DNA of 28,651 nt from assembly GCA_902493125.1 (NCBI GenBank), contig CABUOF010000024.1, positions 1 to 28,651 of the forward strand. The letters are read 5' to 3'. Shown piece by piece: positions 22,834 through 28,651 of this stretch. The notes beneath the pieces are model-generated. The model did not search any database, had not been told where the DNA came from, and worked only from the letters and a program-made list of their open reading frames with translations. How positions within the stretch are numbered: the stretch's first letter is position 1; each line of letters opens with the position of its first letter. This stretch comes from an uncultured Collinsella sp. (GTDB lineage Bacteria; Actinomycetota; Coriobacteriia; Coriobacteriales; Coriobacteriaceae). The translations under genes and the position numbers were made by a program.

Positions 22834-23052
22834 CTAGAGAATGATCTCGCAGTCCGGCTCGGCGTCGGCGGTAAACTCCACGACGCGGTCGAGGACCTCG
22901 TCGAACTCGGCGTCGTCGGCCTCGAGCGTCAACTTCTGAGTCATAAAGTTGACCGAAACGGACTTGACGCCCTCGAGCTTAGCCAGCTCGTCCTGAAGCT
23001 TGCGCGCGCAGTTGGCGCAGTCGATCTCGTCGAGCTTGAACTGCTTTTTCAT
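22834..23052 (-). CDS. Stand-alone heavy-metal-associated (HMA) domain protein
   Basis: A 72-residue protein made of one HMA domain with the metal-binding motif DCANC (Cys at about 13 and 16). In many CadA pumps this DCANCA motif sits at the N-terminus of the pump itself; here it is a separate polypeptide between repressor and pump. It probably hands metal to the ATPase or buffers it. It ends with an acidic PDCEIIL tail that adds a third cysteine. AAAGGA precedes the ATG at 6 nt spacing. Confidence 0.9.
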   Translation of the reverse strand: MKKQFKLDEIDCANCARKLQDELAKLEGVKSVSVNFMTQKLTLEADDAEFDEVLDRVVEFTADAEPDCEIIL

Positions 23053-23115
23053 GGTGGGTTCCTTTCTCTGTTTTTGCGGCTTGGGTGCAGGCCGCGTTGG
23101 TACCGTGGTTGGTCG

Positions 23116-23484
23116 CTATTCGCAGATGTGGCTCATGCCTTGGTTGAGCATGGTGTAGACATGGTCGTCGGCAAGCGAGTAGAGGATATTGCGCCCGTCG
23201 CGTCGGAATTTAACCAGGTGCGACTGCTTGAGCGTGCGCAGCTGGTGCGACACCGCGGACTGCGAGGTCGCGGTCGCCTCGGCGATGTCGGCCACGCAGA
23301 GCTCGCGGCCCATGAGGGCGTAGAGGATCTTGATGCGCGTGGTGTCGCTGAAGACCTTGAACAGGTCGGCAAGGTCGTACAGCAGCTCCTCGTCGGGAAG
23401 GTCCTCGGGCGAGCAAGTGGTGGGGACGTCGGACACGATGGTGGTGTCGATGCCGGACTTTATTTCATCATCGTGTCCGCTCAT
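23116..23484 (-). CDS. ArsR/SmtB-family zinc-responsive repressor
   Basis: A 122-residue winged-helix repressor. The alpha-5 sensing site of SmtB is reproduced exactly in spacing: Asp106-x-His108 and, 11 residues on, His119-x-x-Glu122 at the very C-terminus. The alpha-3 segment is ELCVADIAEA (61-70), with one Cys of the CadC-type ELCVCD box, so Zn sensing through alpha-5 is the better bet. Another Cys lies at 24. It should release DNA when zinc is high and allow expression of itself, the HMA protein and the ATPase, which follow on the same strand. GAAAGGA precedes the ATG. Confidence 0.93.
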   Translation of the reverse strand: MSGHDDEIKSGIDTTIVSDVPTTCSPEDLPDEELLYDLADLFKVFSDTTRIKILYALMGRELCVADIAEATATSQSAVSHQLRTLKQSHLVKFRRDGRNILYSLADDHVYTMLNQGMSHICE

Positions 23485-23497
23485 TGCAATATCCTTT

Positions 23498-23554
23498 CAT
23501 ATGAACATGCGCTCATATAACTTACTTCCGAGTATATGAGCGCATGTTCATATG
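23498..23554 (-). promoter_or_regulatory. Paired SmtB-type operators arranged as a 22-bp inverted repeat
   Basis: The 22 bases at 23498-23519 are exactly inverted at 23533-23554 with 13 bp between. Each half is itself an imperfect SmtB-like palindrome (ATATGAAC-ATGC-GCTCATAT). The upstream copy fills the spacer of the promoter; the downstream copy covers the leader just before the ribosome site. Two repressor dimers could bind. Confidence 0.8.
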
Positions 23555-23558
23555 TCAA
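23531..23558 (-). promoter_or_regulatory. Consensus promoter of the zinc-efflux operon
   Basis: Read on the minus strand, TTGACA (23558-23553) is followed after 16 bp by TATACT (23536-23531). The 16-bp spacer is occupied by one SmtB-like site, so bound repressor would block RNA polymerase directly. Confidence 0.8.
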
Positions 23559-23664
23559 TATAATTCGTGAAATATTTTGCTATCGAATGACCCTTGTGGC
23601 GGCTAAGGGCATCGGTGGGTGCGGATAAGGTCGCCGACGCCAACGTGGGTACCTTGGCGACGTG

Positions 23665-23700
23665 CAAAAACGGGCCGATATCCACTTGGATATCGGCCCG
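23665..23700 (-). terminator. Rho-independent terminator of the exonuclease gene
   Basis: CGGGCCGATATCC pairs perfectly with GGATATCGGCCCG around a 4-nt loop. On the minus strand it is followed by GTTTTTGC-type sequence (T-run at 23670-23666), about 100 bp after the exonuclease stop codon. Confidence 0.8.
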
Positions 23701-23798
23701 CATTGCGTCGCTTGAAAAGGACGCCTCGGCGTATTGCTTTTGCACAGGCGCTATGGCTCGGAAGGTATTGCTCGCGAATGGCGCCTCTGCTTGGCAAT

Positions 23799-24767
23799 CT
23801 ACTTGGCAAACAGGTTCTTGAGGTTGAACTCGGCCTGAACCGTGCGAAGCATGAGGTCGGTGTCGTCCAGGCCCAGATGCTGCTCGCTGGCGTCGGCGGC
23901 GAGGGTGCCACGGCGGCGCGCCCAGTTCTCGAGCGCGGCGGGCGCGGATTCGCGGGGGAGCGAGCGCACGTCGGCGTCCAGGCTGCGGCAGATCTGGCGC
24001 GAGTCGATGACGATAATCTTGCCGGCGCGGCGTGCCTCGGCGTAACCGTCCAGGTGGATCTTGAACCAACTGTCCTCAAAGGCGGCGTTGTGCGCCATGT
24101 ACGGGTACTTCTTCATAAGCTTGAGCAGCTGCTTTTGCAGCTCTTTGTTCTCGCGGAAGGGCATTTTGCCGTCGATGTCGTCCCAGGTGATGTGGTGGAT
24201 ATTCGACAACGGCACATCCTCGCCGCGGTAGATATCGGGCAGGCCGCAGTAGTGTGCCTCGGCGTCGTGCGGGACGGCGTCGCTGGTGAGCTCCATGATC
24301 TCCCAGCCCACGTTGATGATGTAGCCGCGCTCGGGTGCACGGCCGGTGGTCTCGATGTCGATGCCGAGCACTGTGCCTTGGATAGGCTTGCGGGCGTACG
24401 CCACGCCGAGCGCGTCGCGGTCGCCGCGGATCTCGCGCATGACGGACGCGGCGGTGCGCTTTTGCATCTTGCCGATGGCGGCGCAGGTGTCGGCGTCGGA
24501 CAGACCGCGCGAAAGCGTCGCGGGCGTCACGTTGCGCAGGCGCGCCTCGCCAATCTGGTCGCACAGGTCGCGGTTGCGGTCAGCCAGGTCGCGCACGGTG
24601 GCAAAGTCGAAGCTGGGGTCGCCCTCGGCGGTAAAGTACTCGGTTTCGAGCACCTTAAGGGCCTCTTCGCCCTTCTGGCGCTCGGACTCCATGGCGCCAT
24701 GATCGCCATAGATAAACATGGGAATAAACGGCTGACGCTCGTATTCGAGTGCTTGTGAAACGTTCAT
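23799..24767 (-). CDS. DEDDh 3'-5' exonuclease (DnaQ-like) with unassigned N-terminal region
   Basis: A 322-residue protein. The exonuclease domain spans about 132-310: motif I GIDIETTG gives Asp137 and Glu139, motif II HNAAFED gives Asp232, and motif III gives His297 and Asp302 (HLGLDD). This is a complete DEDDh set, as in the DNA polymerase III epsilon subunit and related RNA/DNA exonucleases. The first 130 residues are mostly helical and charged; I do not recognise them. The substrate, DNA or RNA, is not clear. ATG at 24767 has AAGGAG 7 nt upstream. It is divergent from the metal-exporter gene, with about 170 bp between them. Confidence 0.88.
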   Translation of the reverse strand: MNVSQALEYERQPFIPMFIYGDHGAMESERQKGEEALKVLETEYFTAEGDPSFDFATVRDLADRNRDLCDQIGEARLRNVTPATLSRGLSDADTCAAIGKMQKRTAASVMREIRGDRDALGVAYARKPIQGTVLGIDIETTGRAPERGYIINVGWEIMELTSDAVPHDAEAHYCGLPDIYRGEDVPLSNIHHITWDDIDGKMPFRENKELQKQLLKLMKKYPYMAHNAAFEDSWFKIHLDGYAEARRAGKIIVIDSRQICRSLDADVRSLPRESAPAALENWARRRGTLAADASEQHLGLDDTDLMLRTVQAEFNLKNLFAK

Positions 24768-24837
24768 ATAACTGCTCCTTGGACGGGCCGCACCGCGCGG
24801 CTCGGGTTCATTGAGATGTGGCGAGATGATAGTTTAC

Positions 24838-24907
24838 CATGGGCAACTATTGGCATCGCGCCTAGGACAACTACAATACCCTAGTTGACCGCTAGGACTT
24901 TTACAAT
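24838..24907 (+). promoter_or_regulatory. Promoter and repeated sites upstream of the metal exporter
   Basis: TTGGCA (24850-24855) and TACAAT (24872-24877) with a 16-bp spacer form a plausible promoter. GGGCAACTA (24841), GGACAACTA (24866) and the inverted TAGTTGACC (24882) are related words. A direct repeat CTAGGAC...ACAAT recurs with a 30-bp period (24862 and 24892). The 11-mer CATGGGCAACT also occurs in the promoter of the DtxR-family gene (20036-20046). Confidence 0.5.
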
Positions 24908-24939
24908 GCTGCCGAAAGACATGAAAGGTTCCATCCGTC

Positions 24940-26040
24940 ATGGATTTGCTGATTGATATTCTGCTCGACGCCGGTAAGGACACGCTCTCGCTGGCGCCGT
25001 TTTTGTTGGTGACATATCTGGCCCTCGAGACGCTCGAGCATGTTGCGGGCAACCGCGTTAACGGCGCCATCAAGCGTGCCGGAGCCGCCGGCCCCGTCGT
25101 TGGCTCGTTGCTGGGCATGGTGCCGCAGTGCGGCTTTTCGGCAATGGCGGCCACACTGTACGCCGGTCGTGTCGTGACCTTGGGCACGTTGGTGGCGGTG
25201 TTCCTTTCGACCTCCGATGAGATGCTGCCGCTGTTGCTCGCCGAGCAGGTGCCCGTGCAGACCATGGCGATGCTTTTGGCTTCGAAGGCACTGATCGCGC
25301 TGGTCACGGGCTTTATCGTGGACGCGGCTATCCGCGGCCTTCGTCGTAATGCCCGCGCGCATGCGGCGATTCGCCGTACCGTGCTGGGGACCGCTGCCAA
25401 TCCGGCTCATGTGAACTGCGCGCACGACGACCATACCGGGGGCGACATCATTGATGAAGTGGCCGAGGCGGGCGTGAGCGCCGACCACATCCACGAGTTG
25501 TGCGAGCGCGACCATTGCGGTTGCGATGATGATGAAGATGAACACGAGCGCGACCACGGACACAGCCATGACCACGGTCACGCGGGCGAGCATGAGCACC
25601 ACCACGGCCATGGGCACGACCGCGGTCGCTCCCACGAAGGTGCGCCCGTCCTGTCGATTATCCGCAGCGCGATCTCGCACACCGTGCAGGTTTCGGTTTT
25701 TATTTTCCTGGTGACGCTGATTCTAGTTGCCGTGCTCGAGACCTTCGGAGAGTCCGCGATCGAGCAGTTCCTGCGTGGCAACGAGACGCTCGCCGTCTTG
25801 GGCTCGGCACTCGTCGGCCTGATCCCCAACTGCTCGGCCAGCGTGGTCATTACGCAGCTGTACCTGGAGGGCGCGCTACAGCTGGCGCCGATGCTCGCCG
25901 GCACGCTCATTTCCGCCGGCGTGGGCTATCTTGTCCTGTTCCGCACCAACCGCAGCGCTCGTGAAAACGCCGTGTTCCTGGTCATGATGTACGTCATCGG
26001 CGCCGGCTGGGGCCTTATCCTATCCGCCTTCGGCCTCTAA
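24940..26040 (+). CDS. Putative 10-TM metal (manganese/heavy-metal) exporter with His-rich loop
   Basis: A 366-residue membrane protein of the ArsP_2-like permease type often annotated as a putative manganese transporter or 10-TM heavy-metal exporter. Two hydrophobic halves are related: GSLLGMVPQCGFSAMAATLY (55-74) resembles GSALVGLIPNCSASVVITQL (288-307), each with a Pro and a Cys in a helix. Between them lies a cytoplasmic or external loop (about 157-232) crowded with His, Asp, Glu and several Cys, well suited to bind divalent metal. Neighbours on the other strand encode zinc efflux, and the promoter resembles that of the nearby DtxR-family gene, so it may be controlled by that regulator. 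The substrate is not proven. The ATG at 24940 has AAAGG upstream. Confidence 0.82.
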   Translation: MDLLIDILLDAGKDTLSLAPFLLVTYLALETLEHVAGNRVNGAIKRAGAAGPVVGSLLGMVPQCGFSAMAATLYAGRVVTLGTLVAVFLSTSDEMLPLLLAEQVPVQTMAMLLASKALIALVTGFIVDAAIRGLRRNARAHAAIRRTVLGTAANPAHVNCAHDDHTGGDIIDEVAEAGVSADHIHELCERDHCGCDDDEDEHERDHGHSHDHGHAGEHEHHHGHGHDRGRSHEGAPVLSIIRSAISHTVQVSVFIFLVTLILVAVLETFGESAIEQFLRGNETLAVLGSALVGLIPNCSASVVITQLYLEGALQLAPMLAGTLISAGVGYLVLFRTNRSARENAVFLVMMYVIGAGWGLILSAFGL

Positions 26041-26055
26041 GTAGGCCTAAAAAAT

Positions 26056-26124
26056 GGGCTTCAAATAGCCATGCTCGGCGCCTGCGCAATGCGGCGACGC
26101 ATGGCATTTTGAAGCCCGTTTTTT
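26056..26124. terminator. Bidirectional terminator between exporter and YaiI-family genes
   Basis: GGGCTTCAAA pairs with TTTGAAGCCC and, further in, GCCATGC with GCATGGC. A-run on the left (AAAAAA at 26049-26054) and T-run on the right (TTTTTT) provide T-tracts on both strands. The genes on either side converge on it. Confidence 0.85.
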
Positions 26125-26204
26125 GTTGAGCCATGGATTTTGAGCGCTCACACCGCCCAAAGCAAAAAGCAGATTTCCGGACATGTCCCAAAAATCTATC
26201 TTGG

Positions 26205-26687
26205 TTAGTGCAGCAGCTCGGTGAGGTTGCGCTTAAAGCGGGTGCGGTCTTCGCTGGTGAAGGCTGCCGGCCCGCGGGTGCGACCGCCAGCGCGACGCAC
26301 CTTCTTTTCCTCGTGACGAATAAACAGCTGCATGTCGATGGTTGCTTTGTCGTACACACGCCCGCGCACACCGATTGCGGCGGCATCGCGGCCGAGCACC
26401 ATGCTCGCCAGGCCAATGTCCTGCGTCACGACCACGTCGCCCGCCTGCAGGCGTTCGACAATGGCAAAGTCGGCGCTGTCGGCGCCCACGCTCACATCGA
26501 GCGTCGTGACCCAAAAGCCGCGTCGCGCGTGCTCGGCATCACGCGGGTCGTCGCGGCGAATGTGCCGTTCCAGGTTTTGCGTGCTGTTGCCGGCGATAAC
26601 AACGGCGACGCCCGCCCGCCGCGCGCAATCAATCGACTCGCGCGTGACCGGGCAGGCGTCGGCATCAATAAAGAGCGTTCGTGGCAT
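26205..26687 (-). CDS. YaiI/YqxD family (DUF188) protein
   Basis: A 160-residue protein of the YaiI/YqxD family, whose fold is related to PIN-like nucleases; the biochemical role is not established. The family signatures are clear: FIDADACPV at the N-terminus, DVVVTQDIGLA in the middle (DIxLA motif), and GRVYDKATID further on. The conserved acidic residues expected of a metal-dependent active site are present. It begins directly after the stop codon of the HdeD-like gene (TAGATG) with no good ribosome site of its own, so it is probably translated by coupling. Confidence 0.92.
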   Translation of the reverse strand: MPRTLFIDADACPVTRESIDCARRAGVAVVIAGNSTQNLERHIRRDDPRDAEHARRGFWVTTLDVSVGADSADFAIVERLQAGDVVVTQDIGLASMVLGRDAAAIGVRGRVYDKATIDMQLFIRHEEKKVRRAGGRTRGPAAFTSEDRTRFKRNLTELLH

Positions 26688-27290
26688 CTAGTGCACCAGT
26701 TTGCCAAATTGAATAGCGCGAACAATCAGCGTAACGCCAAACACCAGCAGCGCGGCGCCGCTAAAGATAACGAGCATCTTGGCCGACCACAGCGGATAGA
26801 TAAACACGAACATGCCGGCGATGATGGAGAGTGCGCCGCTCAGGATAGCGAGGGCGCGGTTGGACGAAAGCTCGGACTCCAGAATGGACATGACACCTTC
26901 GACAATCCAGCCAAAGCCGGCCACGATAACCACCATCGTGGTGAGCGTCGCGGTCGAGAAGGCCTGGTTGCGCAGGATTATGACGCCGCCCAAGATAATG
27001 AGCAGGTTGGAGATGATGCTCGTCACGCGCCAGCCGGTGGGCAGCAGTGGCTCGAAAACAGCGGTAAACAGCCTGATCGCGGCCGTGATCACAAAGTAGA
27101 AGCCCAAGACGGTCGTTAGGAAGACGAGGGACTTGGCGGGCGCAAACAGCAGTGCGATGCCGGCGACGAGCGCCAAGACGCCCGTGATGGCGTAAATCCA
27201 GCGGACGGCCTTGACGGCCTTGCCTGCCATGCTTTTCTCGTCAAATCCAAACTGGCTCGATTTTTGGTCATCGTTCTTAAAGATGCCCAT
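26688..27290 (-). CDS. HdeD-like DUF308 membrane protein
   Basis: A 200-residue integral membrane protein with about six short helices in three similar pairs, as in the DUF308/HdeD family. E. coli HdeD is linked to acid resistance at high cell density; the molecular function is unknown. About 30 hydrophilic residues precede the first helix. The ATG at 27290 has a strong AAAGGAG 5 nt upstream. It is the first gene of a two-gene unit with the YaiI-family gene. Confidence 0.88.
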   Translation of the reverse strand: MGIFKNDDQKSSQFGFDEKSMAGKAVKAVRWIYAITGVLALVAGIALLFAPAKSLVFLTTVLGFYFVITAAIRLFTAVFEPLLPTGWRVTSIISNLLIILGGVIILRNQAFSTATLTTMVVIVAGFGWIVEGVMSILESELSSNRALAILSGALSIIAGMFVFIYPLWSAKMLVIFSGAALLVFGVTLIVRAIQFGKLVH

Positions 27291-27449
27291 AATGTCTCCT
27301 TTCCGTGCGGCGTAAGCCTTGATCGTTACAACCAGTATCGCCTAAAGGCGCTGGCGTATGGGTCGGGGAGGGCGAAACGTAACCCAAAGGCCCCGAATTG
27401 TTTCCGTTGTTCCCCACGTCGCGATTTTCTATTCAACAGGTGTAGAACA

Positions 27450-27497
27450 TTGCAGCCCTGTTCGTTATTGCCTACGTTTTAGGTTAGATTTTCCTAA
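27450..27497 (+). promoter_or_regulatory. Promoter with DtxR-type box before the nitroreductase gene
   Basis: TTAGGTTAGATTTTCCTAA at 27479-27497 matches 15 of 19 positions of the textbook DtxR box (TTAGGTTAGCCTAACCTAA), all mismatches being in the right inner half. It directly follows a plausible -35/-10 pair, TTGCAG (27450) and TACGTT (27473) with 17-bp spacing. A repressor here would block transcription initiation. The DtxR-family gene at 20113 is the obvious candidate in this window. Confidence 0.6.
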
Positions 27498-27525
27498 GAA
27501 CAATTGCCCGAAATTGGGGGTCCCT

Positions 27526-28197
27526 ATGAACGAAACAGTTCCCGCGGCGCCGTCGAGCGCGGAGTCGATGGCAAAGCAGGGTTGCGAAAAGCTCGGCTTG
27601 GACGCGTTTGATGCGTTGGTTCGCTGCGCCCGCACGTGCCGTCGCTTTGACGAGTCCATGCGCGTGCCGCGTGAGCTTTTGCTTGAGCTGGCGGAGCTGG
27701 CGCACCTGACTCCCTGTGGTGCCAATGCTCAGCGTCTGCGTTTTCATGTGGTAAGCGGTGCAGAGGACTGCGCGCGTGTATTTGACGAGCTTGCATGGGC
27801 CGGTGCGCTCAAGGATTGGCCGGGTCCCGATGAGGGCGAGCGCCCGACCGGCTACATCGCGATTCTTGCCGAGCGCGCCGTTCCGGGTAAGCCCGCCGCT
27901 CCTATTACTGAGGTCGACACGGGCATTGCCGCGCAGACGATGATGCTCGCCGCCCGCAGCGCCACGCCCGAGGTGGCTGCCTGCATGTTCAAGGCCTTTA
28001 CGCCCCACGCGATCGATGCCATGGGGCTCGATAGCGACAAGTATGAGCTCAAGCTGATCATGGCGTTTGGCGTTCCGGCCGAGACGCAGGTGATCGATGC
28101 GATCGATTCCAACCCCGACGGCTCAATTAATTACTGGCGCGACGAGGCGCAGGTGCACCACGTACCCAAGCGCCCGCTTGCCGACGTACTGGTGTAG
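27526..28197 (+). CDS. Nitroreductase-family flavoprotein
   Basis: A 223-residue protein of the FMN-dependent nitroreductase superfamily. The N-terminal RCARTCRRFDESMRVPRELL is the family's R-(S/T)-x-R-x-F FMN-phosphate motif with an R-T-C-R-R-F reading. PCGANAQRLRFHVV follows, then GIAAQTMMLAA, then a C-terminal (K)LIMAFGVPAE strand. The substrate is unknown; such enzymes reduce quinones, nitro groups or flavins, and some link to iron metabolism. ATG at 27526 follows GGGGG at 5 nt; upstream frame extension would run through the DtxR-type box and has no ribosome site. The iron-type operator suggests expression under metal limitation. Confidence 0.85.
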   Translation: MNETVPAAPSSAESMAKQGCEKLGLDAFDALVRCARTCRRFDESMRVPRELLLELAELAHLTPCGANAQRLRFHVVSGAEDCARVFDELAWAGALKDWPGPDEGERPTGYIAILAERAVPGKPAAPITEVDTGIAAQTMMLAARSATPEVAACMFKAFTPHAIDAMGLDSDKYELKLIMAFGVPAETQVIDAIDSNPDGSINYWRDEAQVHHVPKRPLADVLV

Positions 28198-28229
28198 CTG
28201 AGCGTCACCGCGGTGTGATCCGGCGGTAA

Positions 28230-28264
28230 ACCACCACAAAGGTACCTGTCCCCTTTGCGGTGGT
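28230..28264. repeat. Palindromic repeat with TTTGCGGTGGT arm
   Basis: ACCACCACAAAGG (28230-28242) pairs with CCTTTGCGGTGGT (28252-28264), one mismatch. The arm contains the TTGCGGTGG word of the three palindromes at 6374, 9933 and 13205, and the centre contains CTGTCCCC, the complement of GGGGACAG. It lies between the nitroreductase stop and the next ribosome site. Confidence 0.6.
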
Positions 28265-28279
28265 GCGAGGGGAGGACGT

Positions 28280-28651
28280 GTGGCAGATTTGTATTTGGTG
28301 CGGCATGGGCAGACTGAGCTCAATGTGCAGAACATTTTGCAGGGTGGGCACGATTCGCCGCTTACGGCGCGCGGGCGCGAGCAGGCGCTGGCGACGCGCG
28401 CGGCGTTTGAGGCGCGTGGCGTGACCTTTGACCGTGTGTATTCCTCGCCGTTGGGCCGGGCGCGGCATACGGCTGAGCTAATTGCTGGTGAGGGCCGCTC
28501 GATAGAGTTGGTCGATGACCTGCGCGAGTGGCATTTGGGCTCGCTGGAGGGTACATCAAATCGCGAGATGCCGCCGCAGCCCTGGGGTGATTATCCGGTG
28601 GCCTTTGGTGGCGAGTCTGAAGGCGAGCTCCAGTCGCGCATGGTCGCGGCG
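28280..28651 (+). CDS. Histidine phosphatase (phosphoglycerate-mutase-like), partial
   Basis: The start is GTG at 28280 with GGGGAGG just upstream; the gene runs off the window after 124 codons. The N-terminus reads ADLYLVRHGQTELNVQN, where RHG (residues 8-10) contains the phosphorylated His of the histidine phosphatase superfamily. YSSPLGRARHTAE and LREWHLGSLEG supply the second conserved Arg and the acidic proton donor. Relatives act as cofactor-dependent phosphoglycerate mutase, alpha-ribazole phosphatase or broad phosphatases. The C-terminal His motif lies beyond the window, so no subfamily can be given. Confidence 0.9.
   Translation, partial: MADLYLVRHGQTELNVQNILQGGHDSPLTARGREQALATRAAFEARGVTFDRVYSSPLGRARHTAELIAGEGRSIELVDDLREWHLGSLEGTSNREMPPQPWGDYPVAFGGESEGELQSRMVAA

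Larger units (their letters stand above)
23485..23798. other. 314-bp gene-free region: repressor promoter and exonuclease terminator
   Basis: No credible gene. It holds the regulated promoter of the ArsR-family gene (23499-23558) and the hairpin that ends the exonuclease transcript (23665-23700). The remaining ~100 bp next to the exonuclease stop codon have no recognisable features. Confidence 0.6.

Overview
The window looks like a chromosomal segment of a high-GC gut actinobacterium of the Coriobacteriia, most likely Collinsella or a close relative. This is inferred from overall base composition, codon choice, strong AGGAG-type ribosome binding sites and gene content; no rRNA or other phylogenetic marker is present to prove it. 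Nothing was aligned to a database.

Layout, left to right. 1-243 is a cluster of palindromic repeats. 244-2007 (-) encodes an acidic, coiled-coil, C-tail-anchored protein of unknown function. 2302-3102 (+) is a short-chain dehydrogenase with an insertion in its nucleotide-binding loop. 3526-4665 (+) is tgt (tRNA queuosine/preQ1 exchange) and 4876-5634 (+) a LOG-family nucleotide hydrolase. 5748-6358 is a RelB/YafQ-type toxin-antitoxin pair whose toxin appears to start at CTG. 6424-9408 (-) is a 994-residue primase-helicase fusion of the TOTE conflict-system type, visibly less GC-rich than its surroundings. It is bracketed by two similar copies of a palindromic repeat and has a MITE-like 227-bp inverted-repeat element upstream. 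10010-13181 holds DegV, a HAD phosphatase and an M20 dipeptidase. 13475-17125 is a pstSCAB phosphate-uptake operon. 17289-19925 is an ABC-F protein followed by a Cof-type HAD phosphatase.

20113-26040 is a metal-homeostasis neighbourhood. It contains a short DtxR/MntR-family repressor (+); a zinc/cadmium efflux set on the minus strand (ArsR/SmtB-type repressor, stand-alone HMA protein, P1B-type ATPase) with recognisable SmtB-like operators; a DEDDh exonuclease; and a putative 10-TM metal exporter with a His-rich loop. The DtxR-family gene and the exporter have related sequence words in their promoters, and the nitroreductase at 27526 has a good match to a classical DtxR box, so one metal-dependent regulator may connect them. 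The window ends with a YaiI/YqxD protein, an HdeD-like membrane protein, the nitroreductase and a histidine phosphatase cut by the window edge.

At least ten intergenic palindromes are scattered through the window. Several share a GGGGAC-type core flanked by arms that differ from locus to locus, or share TTGCGGTG arms around a variable centre. One forms the 3' end of the primase-helicase gene. The most notable items are the primase-helicase locus, the palindrome family, the CTG-started toxin, the paired SmtB boxes and the hybrid metal ligands of the DtxR-family protein.
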